A DNA stretch of 50,136 nt from Bacillus sp. 7884-1 (GCF_002272245.1 NZ_NPDD01000091.1:1-50136), one strand, 5' to 3'; counted from the first letter of the stretch, positions 26,015 to 35,606 are shown. Numbers and translations are program-made. Notes: generated by a model not told the origin, from the letters alone.

Positions 26015-27006
26015 TTCACCTCTTTTAAAGCGAGACCTAAAGATAATAATAGATTAGCCGGTACGCTTCCTGTTTTACCATTACCATCTGCTTCCTGCTC
26101 AATTCTCTCAACAGGAATATCAAATCTTTCGTTCATTTCATCAAAAATCGCTTCTAGCATTGGATGGTCACCGTTTAAAAGAAACTTGGTAACATCCTTT
26201 TTTTCATTTGATAGTGTATAGCGATAAAAATCCACCAGCTTGTTGATTTCATTCAAAATATCTTCAATCTGCATCGCTAACTCTTCCGTTTCACCAGTGT
26301 ATTTAAATAGCATGGTGCCGGCAATGTCTTGTTTGATTTCCCATTTTTCCATATCAAAAGGTAATGGAAACTGTCGCATGACTAAGGGAACGGTTTCTTC
26401 AAAGATGCACAAATTAACACTTGTTAAGTCAAACTGCACTGTAAACAATACTTCATTTTCTCTTGCTAATTCTAGTTGATGATATAAACGATACAGTGCA
26501 AGCGGAGAAATTTCTGCTGCAATTGGTTTTAGCTTAAGACTAGAGAATAATTCTGCATATTCCATTACATATTGTTCCGGGGCAGCAAACAAAAGTAAAT
26601 CCTTTGTTTTCCCGTTATTAGCAAGTGGAAAATAATCAAAGACTGGTTCTTCAAATGGTAAATGAATACTCGATCCAAGTTCCAAATACAGATATCCCTT
26701 GATTTCATCATCTTGAATATCAGCAGGAATAGAGACTTTACGAATGATTACAAGTGGATCGGGGACAATGAAGCGCACCTGACGACCTTTTATTTTCCAT
26801 TCATCAATACACTCTTCGAGTATATTCGCTAGCGAATCAATATCAGTAATCTTCCCATCGGTTATTAAACCTGGGGGAAGGAAGCGTTCGCACCATTTTT
26901 GTGCAGCAGGGGGGTTCGCTTGTTTTAATTCAACGAAACGAACCGAATGATCATTTACTACTAGGTTAACTATTCGATTTTTTGATGAAAAGAGGGAAAA
27001 TGCCAT
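26011..27006 (-). CDS. pilM: actin-like pilus assembly protein PilM
   Basis: 331 residues with a PilM/FtsA-like actin fold: VNLVVNDHSVRFVELKQ at the phosphate-1 position, VRFIVPDPLVIIRKVSIPAD, and FTVQFDLTSVNLCIFE as the second loop. It forms the cytoplasmic ring that binds the PilN N-terminus. The glycine-rich nucleotide loops are weaker than in Gram-negative PilM, so ATP binding is not certain. Confidence 0.88.
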   Translation of the reverse strand: MAFSLFSSKNRIVNLVVNDHSVRFVELKQANPPAAQKWCERFLPPGLITDGKITDIDSLANILEECIDEWKIKGRQVRFIVPDPLVIIRKVSIPADIQDDEIKGYLYLELGSSIHLPFEEPVFDYFPLANNGKTKDLLLFAAPEQYVMEYAELFSSLKLKPIAAEISPLALYRLYHQLELARENEVLFTVQFDLTSVNLCIFEETVPLVMRQFPLPFDMEKWEIKQDIAGTMLFKYTGETEELAMQIEDILNEINKLVDFYRYTLSNEKKDVTKFLLNGDHPMLEAIFDEMNERFDIPVERIEQEADGNGKTGSVPANLLLSLGLALKEVK

Positions 27007-27022
27007 AATAATTACCCCTTGC

Positions 27023-27775
27023 TTAAAAAGCTGTATTAAGAAACTGTAAGTATAAATCGATGAGTTCCGAACCCCAATAATAAGCCGTCAATGTCCCGGC
27101 TGCAATAAATGGTCCGAACGGAATCGGCTGTTTTCTTTTTACAATTTTAAAAAGAAGCGCCAAACCGCCAATGACGGCTCCAAATAATGTAGAAAAAAAG
27201 AAGGATAAAAGTACTAGTTTAAAGCCTAATACGAAACCGAGTAACGCATAAAGTTTAACATCACCAAAGCCCATTCCACCTCTACTTACCAGTGCAATGA
27301 CAAGTAGGAGAACAAAACCAGTAACGGCACCTAATAGGCTGTTCCACCATGGTGTGAGTGGGATAAAAATCCGTTCCAATAAAAAAATCCCTGCAAACCA
27401 GATTAAGATCTTATCAGGGATGATCATATAGTGAATATCAGAAACAACAATTATGATAAACATTGAAATTAGTGTTAATGCTATTACTAATTCTCCGGAC
27501 CATCCAATCACAAGTGGAGCTGTTGCAAACAATATGCCAGTCAGTAATTCAAAAAACGGATAGATAGGAGAAATCCGCGACTGACAGCCGCGGCATTTCC
27601 CTTTTTGGAGCATATATGAAATTACAGGTATAAGTTCATATGATCTCAATTGATGCCCACAGGATGGACAAGCCGACCGAGGGGTAACAATAGAGTGTTT
27701 TAATGGTACTCGAAGACCAATCACGTTATAAAAGGAGCCTAAGAGTAAACCATAGATTAATAATAAAATGAACAT
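27023..27775 (-). CDS. pilD: prepilin peptidase (PilD/ComC)
   Basis: Membrane aspartyl protease that cleaves and N-methylates prepilins. 250 residues, about eight membrane segments. The cytoplasmic loop has CPSC...CRGC (Cys36, 39, 61, 64), and the catalytic aspartates are Asp113 (VSDIHYMIIPD) and Asp172 (GFGDVKLYALLGF). It sits where comC lies in B. subtilis, so it may also serve competence pseudopili. Its ATG overlaps the pilA stop by one base. Confidence 0.95.
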   Translation of the reverse strand: MFILLLIYGLLLGSFYNVIGLRVPLKHSIVTPRSACPSCGHQLRSYELIPVISYMLQKGKCRGCQSRISPIYPFFELLTGILFATAPLVIGWSGELVIALTLISMFIIIVVSDIHYMIIPDKILIWFAGIFLLERIFIPLTPWWNSLLGAVTGFVLLLVIALVSRGGMGFGDVKLYALLGFVLGFKLVLLSFFFSTLFGAVIGGLALLFKIVKRKQPIPFGPFIAAGTLTAYYWGSELIDLYLQFLNTAF

Positions 27776-28233
27776 TACTTGGCTATTTCAATAAGTTCTT
27801 GTTCAGTTTTTCCATTTTCATCTGTTGTACCATCAGCTAATTTAAGTTTCGAAGAATCGTGTGATGTTAAATTATAATCGAATCCACCATTTGTTGTATT
27901 TACAGATACCGTAATTGTGAAATCTTTATCATCAGTACGATCAAGATATGCTGTTAGATCAGCTTCAGTTAAATCCCCTGCAAAACCATTTGCCTCAACT
28001 AGACCAGCATCAACCTTTTTATCATCAGATTCATTAGCCATAAACATTTTTGCTGCACTAATAATTTGTAACCCTTCTTGTGCTTTTGACTTTGTTTCAG
28101 ATTTACTGATAACACTAGAAATAGCAGGAATTGCAATTGCAGCGATAATCCCTAAAATAACGATTACTGCTAGTAATTCGATTAATGTGAAACCTTTTTG
28201 TTCCTTAAGTTTTGCACCCAATTTTTTTAACAT
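27775..28233 (-). CDS. pilA: major type IV pilin (probable)
   Basis: 152 residues with the best prepilin signal of the locus: leader MLKKLGAKLKEQKG, then FTLIELLAVIVILGIIAAIAIPA with Glu at +5. The C-terminal domain is small, acidic and has no cysteines, so it is not closed by a disulfide as in many pilins. A good AGGGAGATG site and its own upstream gap suggest high expression, which makes it the likely major subunit. Confidence 0.9.
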   Translation of the reverse strand: MLKKLGAKLKEQKGFTLIELLAVIVILGIIAAIAIPAISSVISKSETKSKAQEGLQIISAAKMFMANESDDKKVDAGLVEANGFAGDLTEADLTAYLDRTDDKDFTITVSVNTTNGGFDYNLTSHDSSKLKLADGTTDENGKTEQELIEIAK

Positions 28234-28279
28234 TTTACATCTCCCTCTGGTTCTATGAACCTAGTAATATTTCTCTATG

Positions 28280-28290
28280 AGTATACAATA
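28280..28290 (-). promoter_or_regulatory. possible promoter in front of pilA
   Basis: The 140-nt gap between pilC and pilA has TATACT on the minus strand near here with a poor -35. No terminator is visible, so read-through from pilB-pilT-pilC is also possible. Weak evidence. Confidence 0.3.
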
Positions 28291-28373
28291 ATTGTAAGCT
28301 TAAGAAAAGAGAAATTTATCATAATTTGTCATATTTTTAAAGCATTTGTAATATTTACTAGTATTCCGTTACA

Positions 28374-29579
28374 TTAACTCATCTGGTCAAACATTGAGAA
28401 CAAAGGCATCATAATCGAAAGTACAATTACCCCGACTACACCAGCTAGGAATACAATCATAATTGGTTCAATTAAGGATTTTAGCCTATCTGTTCCTTGC
28501 TCAACTTCTTTCTCATAGAACTCTGCAATTTTAGACAGCATCGAATCTAAAGCTCCTGTACTTTCACCTATGGATATCATTTGTGTCACTAAAGGTGGAA
28601 ATGCCCAGTGGTCCATCATTGGTTCAGTCATTGATCGACCTTTTTCAAGAGAATTCCGAGATTCTCTTATTACTCTTGCGATAACCTCGTTTTCTACTAC
28701 CTTTTCAACAATCGACATCGCTTGCAATATTGGAACAGAACTAGAGAATAGAGAACTAAGTGTTCTCATCATTCGAGCCAGTGCAGCTTTTTGCAGCATA
28801 TTCCCAAATATCGGCATTCTTAAGAGAAAGTAATCTAAATAATATTTTGTTTTCTTATTTTTCTTCATATAAATAATCGTAATCACAAAACCTAATACGA
28901 TGAGGAGTATCATCCACCAGAACGATTGCATAAACCCACTAGCATTTAATACAAATTTTGTAATCCCGGGAAGCTCAGCCCCCATATCTTCAAACATTGT
29001 AACGAATGTTGGAACAACGCCAACTAATAAAAAGATTACTGCTCCAATTGCAAGAATCCCGATTACTGCCGGGTAAGTCAAGGCAGATTTTACTTTTGCT
29101 ACAGTATCATGCTGTTTTTCAAAATCGTCTGCCAGCTTCTCTAGTGTTTCATCCATATTCCCTGCAACTTCTCCAGCCTTCACCATATTAATAAACATCG
29201 AGTTAAAAATCTTCTTATGTTTCGCAACGGACTCTGAATAAGGATTTCCTTCACGTAAATCCTGTTCAACAGCTTGTAATGCCTTTTTCAGGGCTTTACT
29301 TTCAGTTTGGACCGCTAGAATTCCTGTGGCCTCAACAACGGTTACTCCTGCTTTTATTAAAGTTGCAAATTGCCTTAAATATATGACAAAATGCTGAAGC
29401 TTAACCGGATTTCCAATTGTTAATTCCATGGTCATAAGGGTTTCAGGTACTTCGGTCATTTCAATGACTCGAATTCCATCTTCTTTTAGTTTAGCCATTG
29501 CCTCTCTTCTGGAAGCAGCAGTTACAGTTCCCTCTTTTTTCCCTCGTCGGTCGCGTCCTAAATATTTGAATCTAGCCAT
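28374..29579 (-). CDS. pilC: pilus inner-membrane platform protein PilC
   Basis: 401 residues of the GspF/PilC family: N-terminal F-domain start (FKYLGRDRRGKKEGTVTAASRREA), two T2SSF repeats (about 66-190 and 270-395; LRQFATLIKAGVTVVEA, and LARMMRTLSSLFSSSVPILQAM), and three membrane segments. It connects the ATPases to the pilus. It overlaps pilT by 8 nt. Confidence 0.96.
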   Translation of the reverse strand: MARFKYLGRDRRGKKEGTVTAASRREAMAKLKEDGIRVIEMTEVPETLMTMELTIGNPVKLQHFVIYLRQFATLIKAGVTVVEATGILAVQTESKALKKALQAVEQDLREGNPYSESVAKHKKIFNSMFINMVKAGEVAGNMDETLEKLADDFEKQHDTVAKVKSALTYPAVIGILAIGAVIFLLVGVVPTFVTMFEDMGAELPGITKFVLNASGFMQSFWWMILLIVLGFVITIIYMKKNKKTKYYLDYFLLRMPIFGNMLQKAALARMMRTLSSLFSSSVPILQAMSIVEKVVENEVIARVIRESRNSLEKGRSMTEPMMDHWAFPPLVTQMISIGESTGALDSMLSKIAEFYEKEVEQGTDRLKSLIEPIMIVFLAGVVGVIVLSIMMPLFSMFDQMS

Positions 29580-30621
29580 CCAGCATCATCTTTTCTTGTA
29601 GATATTTGGTTGCCGCTTCTCTTTGAATTACATTTCGATCAATCAAGTCTTTTATACTCATTTCAAGTGTATGCATTCCTTGAGCACGTGAAGTTTGCAT
29701 TGTACTCTGGATTTGATGGATTTTTTCATTTCGAATTAAGTTGGCAATGGCTGGGTTATTAACAAGAACTTCTGTAGCAGCCTTCCTCCCCTTTTTATCA
29801 AGCGTAGGGAATAACCGCTGCGAAATAACCCCCACTAAAACAGAAGCTAACTGGACCCGAATTTGCGGCTGTTGTGCTGGTGGAAATACGTCGATAATCC
29901 GGTTAATGGTGGATGGAGCACTGGATGTATGAAGTGTCCCTAATACAAGGTGACCTGTTTCTGCAGCAGTAATTGCAATTCCGATTGTTTCTAAATCACG
30001 CATTTCCCCCACTAGAATAATGTCTGGGTCTTGACGAAGTGCACCTTTTAAACCATTTGCATAGGATTTCGTGTCAAAACCAACTTCTCGTTGGTCAATA
30101 ATCGAATTTCCATGTTTGTGTAGATATTCGATAGGATCTTCTAAGGTAACAATATGCTTCCGCATAGTACGGTTCACGTAGTCAATCATTGAAGCAAGTG
30201 TGGTTGATTTACCACTACCTGTCGGACCAGTGACCAGAATTAACCCTTGTGGTTTCTCGCAAAGTTCTGGGATAATTTTTGGCAAATCTAGTTCTTCGAT
30301 GGTTGGAGTTTTGGAAGCAACCACCCTTAGTGCTAATGACACACTTTTCCGTTGGTGATAAGCATTAACACGAAAGCGCGATACTCCGGGAATACCATAA
30401 GAGTAATCGAGCTCCCCTTTTTCCTTAAATAACTCATACATATTTTCTGGTATGGTTATTTTCGCGATTTCTTCTGTGTCTGCAGGAAGTAATATATCCT
30501 TCCCATAACGTTTAATATCCCCATTTATACGAAAGATAGGTGGGACGCCAACGGTAAGATGGATGTCAGATGCCTTAAATTCCAACGCCGCCCTTAATAT
30601 ATTCTCTATTTTTTCTCTCAT
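29572..30621 (-). CDS. pilT: pilus retraction ATPase PilT
   Basis: 349 residues, the usual PilT length. It has the PAS-like N-terminal domain, Walker A GPTGSGKST (132-140), the Asp box, Walker B ILVGEMRDLETI and the His box HLVLGTLHTSSA. The C-terminal AIANLIRNEKIHQI corresponds to the PilT-specific AIRNLIRE motif. The ComG system of B. subtilis has no PilT, so these pili should be retractable. Confidence 0.95.
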   Translation of the reverse strand: MREKIENILRAALEFKASDIHLTVGVPPIFRINGDIKRYGKDILLPADTEEIAKITIPENMYELFKEKGELDYSYGIPGVSRFRVNAYHQRKSVSLALRVVASKTPTIEELDLPKIIPELCEKPQGLILVTGPTGSGKSTTLASMIDYVNRTMRKHIVTLEDPIEYLHKHGNSIIDQREVGFDTKSYANGLKGALRQDPDIILVGEMRDLETIGIAITAAETGHLVLGTLHTSSAPSTINRIIDVFPPAQQPQIRVQLASVLVGVISQRLFPTLDKKGRKAATEVLVNNPAIANLIRNEKIHQIQSTMQTSRAQGMHTLEMSIKDLIDRNVIQREAATKYLQEKMMLDG

Positions 30622-30633
30622 AGTGTTTTTCTC

Positions 30634-32295
30634 CTACTCCAAGATGGCTACACGCAATACTTCTTCTGTTGTAGTTAGACCTTGTTTAACCTTTAATAAT
30701 CCATCGTCAATCAAAAAGATGGTTTTATTTTTTATCGCATGTTCCTTTAATTTATGAGTTGAATCTTCATTCATAATAATCCTGCGCATATCATCGTTCA
30801 GGACGAGTACTTCATGAAGGGCAACCCTTCCCTTATAACCAGTCATATTACAAGATTGACAGCCTTTACCGCGCGTGATTTTTTCAATTTTCATTCCCCG
30901 GCGAGCAAATATATCAATTTCTCGTTTGGTCGCTTCTTGAACCTCTGCGCAATCGCGGCACACCTTCCGCACTAACCGTTGTGCAACGATTCCAGTTAAG
31001 GAGGACGCGATTAAAAACGGTTCAACTCCCATATCAATTAACCTCGTAATTGTACCTAAAGAGTCATTGGTATGTAGTGTACTAAGTACTAAGTGCCCCG
31101 TCAAAGAAGCACGTACGGCGGTTTCGGCGGTCTCTTTATCACGAATTTCCCCAACCATGATAATGTTTGGATCTTGGCGAAGAATTGATCGTAATCCAGC
31201 TGCAAAAGTCATTCCCACATTCGTGTTTACCTGTATTTGATTAATTCCTTCTAGCTGATATTCAACTGGATCCTCAATGGTAATAATGTTCACTTGTTCG
31301 CTGTTTAAACGATTAAGAGCGGCGTAAAGGGTTGATGATTTACCAGAACCCGTTGGACCTGTAATCAAGACAATCCCTGTAGGCTGCTCTATCATTTCCG
31401 AGAATCGCTTAAGATTTAAGGCATTGAAACCAATTTTGTTTAAATCATTTAGGGCCGCTCCCATGTCCAATATCCGCATAACAATTTTCTCGCCGTAAAC
31501 CGTCGGGAGGGTTGAAACACGAAGATCAATGGGGTGGAAATCCAGATTCATTTTAATCCGGCCATCCTGCGGAATACGGTGTTCAGTTATATCAAGATTG
31601 GACATAATCTTAACCCTTGCTGTTAGCACACTTCTCATATGCCTTGGCAATACACGTTCCACTCGCAGTACTCCATCAACACGATACCGAACGACCACTT
31701 TTGTTTCCTGAGGATCAATGTGAATATCACTTGCCTTTTGGATTACTGCATTGGTGAGAATCTGATTAACTAATCTTACAATAGGTGAATCAAGGTCGTT
31801 TATATCATCGTCACGGCCCCTATCACTTGACGAAAGATCATCAAACAACTCTTCAAGACCTTCATCAACATTGTAATATTTATTAATTGCCCTTAAGATA
31901 CCTTCTTTTGTCGCAATTGCGGTTTCGATTTGAAATCCTGTTGAAAGACGTAGGTCATCGATAACGATAAAATCCATTGGGTCAACCATGGCTACAAAAA
32001 GTTTATTGCCTTCTTTTTTTAGGGGAACAATCAAATTACGCCTTGCAGTTTCTTTTGATATTAGTGAAAAAAGATTCGTATCAAAAGGATAATGCATCAG
32101 GTTGATATTCGGAATTCCTAATTGAACCTCCAATACCTCTGCAAGCTGCTGATCTGTTATATAACCTCTTTGTAGCAGGGCATCCCCAATTTTTTGATTT
32201 TGCGCCTTTTCCTCTAATGTTGATTGAAGCTGCTCAGGAGTTATTAACCCTTCCGCAATTAACAAATCTCCTAGTCGTCTACGTGTTTGTTTCAT
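30634..32295 (-). CDS. pilB: pilus extension ATPase PilB with MshEN c-di-GMP-binding domain
   Basis: 553 residues. The N-terminus has two consecutive MshEN motifs: RLGDLLIAEGLITPEQL from residue 7 (final Gln replaced by Lys30) and KIGDALLQRGYITDQQL from residue 35, complete through Gln58. MshEN domains bind cyclic di-GMP. The ATPase core has Walker A GPTGSGKS (313-320), Walker B IIMVGEIRDKETA and HLVLSTLHTNDS. A zinc site is formed by Cys446, 449, 479 and 482. It powers pilus polymerisation. It precedes pilT by 12 nt, so extension and retraction motors are cotranscribed. Confidence 0.95.
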   Translation of the reverse strand: MKQTRRRLGDLLIAEGLITPEQLQSTLEEKAQNQKIGDALLQRGYITDQQLAEVLEVQLGIPNINLMHYPFDTNLFSLISKETARRNLIVPLKKEGNKLFVAMVDPMDFIVIDDLRLSTGFQIETAIATKEGILRAINKYYNVDEGLEELFDDLSSSDRGRDDDINDLDSPIVRLVNQILTNAVIQKASDIHIDPQETKVVVRYRVDGVLRVERVLPRHMRSVLTARVKIMSNLDITEHRIPQDGRIKMNLDFHPIDLRVSTLPTVYGEKIVMRILDMGAALNDLNKIGFNALNLKRFSEMIEQPTGIVLITGPTGSGKSSTLYAALNRLNSEQVNIITIEDPVEYQLEGINQIQVNTNVGMTFAAGLRSILRQDPNIIMVGEIRDKETAETAVRASLTGHLVLSTLHTNDSLGTITRLIDMGVEPFLIASSLTGIVAQRLVRKVCRDCAEVQEATKREIDIFARRGMKIEKITRGKGCQSCNMTGYKGRVALHEVLVLNDDMRRIIMNEDSTHKLKEHAIKNKTIFLIDDGLLKVKQGLTTTEEVLRVAILE

Positions 32296-32313
32296 TTATC
32301 ATCACTACTTAGA

Positions 32314-33615
32314 TTATTTTGCTGTCTCATTTGGTTTCCCCCAAAGGTCATCATCCAAATTTTGTTCAATATTCGTAGGAGGTGGTGTTGTTGGATTTCC
32401 AGTAGAATCACCCTCATTTGCAGCTGTAGCAGGTGTTTTGGTAGTAGCACCCTCCTGTGTTCCTTTTAAACCATGTACTTCAACACGGTAAACAGGTGGA
32501 TAGTAGTCCTCAAATAATAATTCACTGTTAATCATTTGTACGCCTTGATAGGTTTCTCGATAAATTTTTACGATTTGCCCATCTCCACCATTAGAAAGGA
32601 CCTTTAAGTTTCCTGTGAGTAGTAATGGACTATATTGAACAATGGTTTTAGGCTTTAATTGCTGAGCCTCTTTTTTGCTAATTTTATAATCGTAAAGGAA
32701 CTTTTCTCCCTTAAGCGTAACGATTAGATCTTTATTATCTAATTTAAGTTCTACGGTATATGGTGTTGTATTCGGATTAACGATAATGAAATCTGCACCA
32801 GTGGCTGAATTAACCTTCGCTTCAAATCCTACAGCTGAATAATTCGGAAGCGAACTACTAATATTTCTTTCCACAATCTTAAAATTCGTTGGTAATATCG
32901 ACTGATAGATACCGGTCGCGATAATACTTAAAGCAGTAGGATTTTCTATCTTCTGCAGCTTGGCAAATTCAAGTAAGGAAAAATTAGCACCTTCAGCAAT
33001 TTGTATTTCAGGATTTGCAGTAACTAGAGTCGCTAAGTCCTTCGGGACTTCTGTTAACATAACAATAGCAGTACTTATGACATTATCTTTTTTACTAGCT
33101 TCAGCAATAAGATATTCCTTATTCAAATTGTATTTATAAGAGCCTGTTTCAAACTTAGCGGCTGTATTGGATAAATCTGTTATTAGCTTTGTGAGTTCAA
33201 GTTCATTTAAGTCAATCTGTGGAAATTGTAATTGGATTTGATCCTCAACGGGCATTAGATCAATTGTCATCGAAACTGTATTGTTTTGTCCGTCCTTTAT
33301 TGAATAGACTGACTGGGTTGCATCAAACCTAAATAGGTTACTATCAAATGGTGCAATTTTTTCACTGTACTGAAGTTCAAACTTTGTATTTTTTACCCAT
33401 TCCACATACTTCTCCTCTAACAAAGCAATCGTTTCACTTTCTGTTTTCCCAGAAACATCTATAGAACCAACCGTAGTCCCTTCTGAGTACATGCCGTCAG
33501 AGGAATTCGTTATATTTTCAAATGCTTTGGCTCCAAAATGGGAAGAACTAAAAATAACAACCGTGCTTAAAAAAAGTACAACAAATAATTTAATGAATGG
33601 TTGGTACTTACTCAA
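32314..33615 (-). CDS. membrane-anchored extracellular protein of the pilus operon, VanW/YoaR-like
   Basis: 433 residues. An N-terminal hydrophobic segment (FIKLFVVLFLSTVVIFSSSHFG, about 7-28) is an anchor or uncleaved signal. The extracellular part begins with GTTVGSIDVSGKTESETIALLEE, like the repeats in YoaR/VanW-type wall-binding proteins. It ends in a beta-rich region (KIYRETYQGVQMINSELL, YYPPVYRVEVHG) reminiscent of the VanW end, then a Thr/Pro-rich tail. It lies 18 nt before pilB, so it probably acts with the pilus, perhaps at wall passage. The family assignment is tentative. Confidence 0.6.
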   Translation of the reverse strand: MSKYQPFIKLFVVLFLSTVVIFSSSHFGAKAFENITNSSDGMYSEGTTVGSIDVSGKTESETIALLEEKYVEWVKNTKFELQYSEKIAPFDSNLFRFDATQSVYSIKDGQNNTVSMTIDLMPVEDQIQLQFPQIDLNELELTKLITDLSNTAAKFETGSYKYNLNKEYLIAEASKKDNVISTAIVMLTEVPKDLATLVTANPEIQIAEGANFSLLEFAKLQKIENPTALSIIATGIYQSILPTNFKIVERNISSSLPNYSAVGFEAKVNSATGADFIIVNPNTTPYTVELKLDNKDLIVTLKGEKFLYDYKISKKEAQQLKPKTIVQYSPLLLTGNLKVLSNGGDGQIVKIYRETYQGVQMINSELLFEDYYPPVYRVEVHGLKGTQEGATTKTPATAANEGDSTGNPTTPPPTNIEQNLDDDLWGKPNETAK

Positions 33616-33639
33616 AATTTATGCCCCACTTCTTTTAAG

Positions 33640-34416
33640 TTATTTTTGTAATTCAAGTACTTTCATTGGTTTACTTTCATCATTGTCAGTTGATCGTGCT
33701 GCTGCAACCTCTTTATCAGCAAATAATTCTTCTAATTCAAAATCTTCTAGGTGAGATTTTTTATTTTTGTTTTTTTCTTCATCGATGCCTAATGTTAATT
33801 CTGCAAGCTCATCCAGCCAGCCTTCCTCATCGAGGGAATCTACCTTTTCCTCTAGTACTTCTACCTTCTCTTGGGTACTTTCCTCTAGTAAACTTTCAAT
33901 ATCAGATAAGTAACCAACTTCAAGTTCTCCACCCTCTAAGTCTTCCTCTGGCTCAATTTCAATCTCTCGTTCTTGTAAAAAGGATATATCTTCGTCTAAA
34001 GATTCAGCAGAAAAAGTCTCTTCATCTTGTTTAGATAATGATGTAGAAGCAGTGATTTCCAATTCAGATAAATCCATAAGCTCTATGTCAGTAGTTGACT
34101 CAGATTGTTTTGTTAACATAATTGATGAGTCACTATCCGGAATCTCATTTTCTTCAATGAACTGCTCTTTAGTCATATACATAACCTTTCCTAGGCGACT
34201 ATCCATTATAAATGCCGCAAAAAAGGAAAGAACCAGTAAAATCAATAACGTTTGCCAAAGAGGAATAACTGAAACTGCTGCAAGTCCACCCAATGCTAAC
34301 AACCCACTAGATATTACAACGACAAACTTTCCTTTAGTCGTATACCCAAGTGGTAATAAAAAATGAATCAATAACATCAAAAGCATAGAACCTAATACCC
34401 AAATAACTGTTAGCAT
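33640..34416 (-). CDS. membrane protein with long acidic tail, first gene of the pilus operon
   Basis: 258 residues: three hydrophobic segments in the first 75 residues (WVLGSMLLMLLIHFLLPLG, FVVVISSGLLALGGLAAVSVI, TLLILLVLSFFAAFIM). A Glu/Asp/Ser/Leu-rich cytoplasmic tail of about 180 residues follows, with repeated acidic clusters. I do not recognise a family. Its place 24 nt before the VanW-like gene and at the head of the operon suggests a pilus-specific adaptor or regulator. Confidence 0.7.
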   Translation of the reverse strand: MLTVIWVLGSMLLMLLIHFLLPLGYTTKGKFVVVISSGLLALGGLAAVSVIPLWQTLLILLVLSFFAAFIMDSRLGKVMYMTKEQFIEENEIPDSDSSIMLTKQSESTTDIELMDLSELEITASTSLSKQDEETFSAESLDEDISFLQEREIEIEPEEDLEGGELEVGYLSDIESLLEESTQEKVEVLEEKVDSLDEEGWLDELAELTLGIDEEKNKNKKSHLEDFELEELFADKEVAAARSTDNDESKPMKVLELQK

Positions 34417-34452
34417 TCATTCACATCCCTTTTACTAGTTCATTCATACTAT

Positions 34453-34485
34453 AAAACAACATTTTTTAACAAAAATTTATATTTT
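34453..34485 (-). promoter_or_regulatory. AT-rich control region with a ComK-box-like pattern
   Basis: In the 265-nt gap between the divergent pilus operons, AAAACAACATTTT (34453-34465) fits AAAA-N5-TTTT. A second copy with one mismatch lies at 34472-34484 or 34473-34485, 19-20 bp further (ideal 21). The region is very AT-rich, so chance is a real alternative. Confidence 0.25.
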
Positions 34486-34532
34486 TTATCATCTAATACA
34501 ATAATTAGACAAAATTCGTCTACTAGATATTG

Positions 34533-34538
34533 TATAAT
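34533..34538 (+). promoter_or_regulatory. possible -10 element of the minor-pilin operon
   Basis: A perfect TATAAT at 34533-34538, about 145 nt before the first minor-pilin gene. TAGACA at 34506-34511 is too far (21 nt) for a good -35. Confidence 0.35.
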
Positions 34539-34681
34539 ACTTTGGGATAGTTTAAAAGAAGATGGAAAATATTTATAGGTATTAATTACCGAAATTTGTT
34601 ATTTTTTGTCTAAATAATTTGTTAAAATGTATCTATGAAAATAGAAATATAATATTTTCTGCCCAGAAGGGAATGAATTAT

Positions 34682-35122
34682 ATGAATTTTTTCAAGAGTG
34701 AAAAGGGTGTTACCTTAGTAGAGGTACTGGTCTCAATTACTCTTTTGTCTATCATACTAATTACATTAATGAATATTTTTCCACAAATGGGAATGATGAA
34801 TAATCATACTAAACTTAAAGCCCAGGGAATAAATACAGCAAAAGAAGTTCTTCTTAAATGGCAAAATGATAATGACAGATTAAAGCTTTTTTTTGATACA
34901 CCAGATGTATCGGTTATTCCAGAGTATAAACCAATTAACGGTAACTCTTATAACTTCGAGTATGTAAATGGAGATTTTTTAGTAAACGTTAAAATCAAAA
35001 AAAACTCCAGTAAAGAATCTGACCTATATAACGCACATCTTATTAGTGTAAAACTATATAACATAAAAAAAACAGATAAAGTCGTTAGTGAAACATACGG
35101 CTACGTAAAAATTAGGAGATGA
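34682..35122 (+). CDS. minor pilin, PilV/GspI-like
   Basis: 146 residues from ATG 34682 (10 nt after AGAAGGG; the ATG at 34673 is too close to that site). The leader MNFFKSEKG is cut before VTLVEVLVSITLLSIILITLM, Glu at +5. A small C-terminal domain of mostly beta strands follows. First of three plus-strand genes divergent from the main pilus operon; together they have the look of the minor-pilin set that primes pilus assembly. Confidence 0.85.
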   Translation: MNFFKSEKGVTLVEVLVSITLLSIILITLMNIFPQMGMMNNHTKLKAQGINTAKEVLLKWQNDNDRLKLFFDTPDVSVIPEYKPINGNSYNFEYVNGDFLVNVKIKKNSSKESDLYNAHLISVKLYNIKKTDKVVSETYGYVKIRR

Positions 35123-35129
35123 GTTTTTA

Positions 35130-35606
35130 ATGCGTGATGAACGCGGCTTAACACTAGTAGAGGTTTTAGCTACATTAACCATCCTCTCAATTGTCAGTTT
35201 AATCATTTGGAGTATTTTCTTCCAAGGTATTAATTTTTCAAAAAAAGCAACTTCAAAAAACGTTATGATTCAGGAATCCAATATTGTTATTTCCAATCTT
35301 ACAACACTCCACCGCGGAAAAAATAAGTATGAGATCACCAGCACTGGAACAAATAATTGTGAGATAACGGTTACAACAGATATTAGTAACACAGAAAAAC
35401 AAACTCAGACCTTCACCCATCCTCAGATGTGCTTTGAATTTACTTCCGATATTAAGAATAAAAAAGTAGGTGCACCCGAACCAAATAAAATTGATCCAAA
35501 TGAGAATGATGTCAGTCTCACACTTACCATTAAAGACAACAATGATCCTACTAACAAAGTAACTACGAGTACTTATCTCTATCGAATGAAGGGAGTTGGA
35601 TATTAG
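35130..35606 (+). CDS. minor pilin, PilW/GspJ-like
   Basis: 158 residues: the very short leader MRDERG precedes LTLVEVLATLTILSIVSLIIW with Glu at +5. The following FFQGINFSKKATSKNVMIQESNIVISNL resembles GspJ/PilW/ComGF-type proteins. Two cysteines (NCEI, MCFEF) could form a disulfide. It starts 7 nt after the preceding gene, preceded by AGGAGATGAG. Confidence 0.83.
   Translation: MRDERGLTLVEVLATLTILSIVSLIIWSIFFQGINFSKKATSKNVMIQESNIVISNLTTLHRGKNKYEITSTGTNNCEITVTTDISNTEKQTQTFTHPQMCFEFTSDIKNKKVGAPEPNKIDPNENDVSLTLTIKDNNDPTNKVTTSTYLYRMKGVGY

Noticed and set aside
33666..34034. Leucine-rich plus-strand frame inside the acidic-tail membrane gene
   Set aside because: Its Leu-rich composition is the complement of the Glu/Ser-rich tail; no start context.
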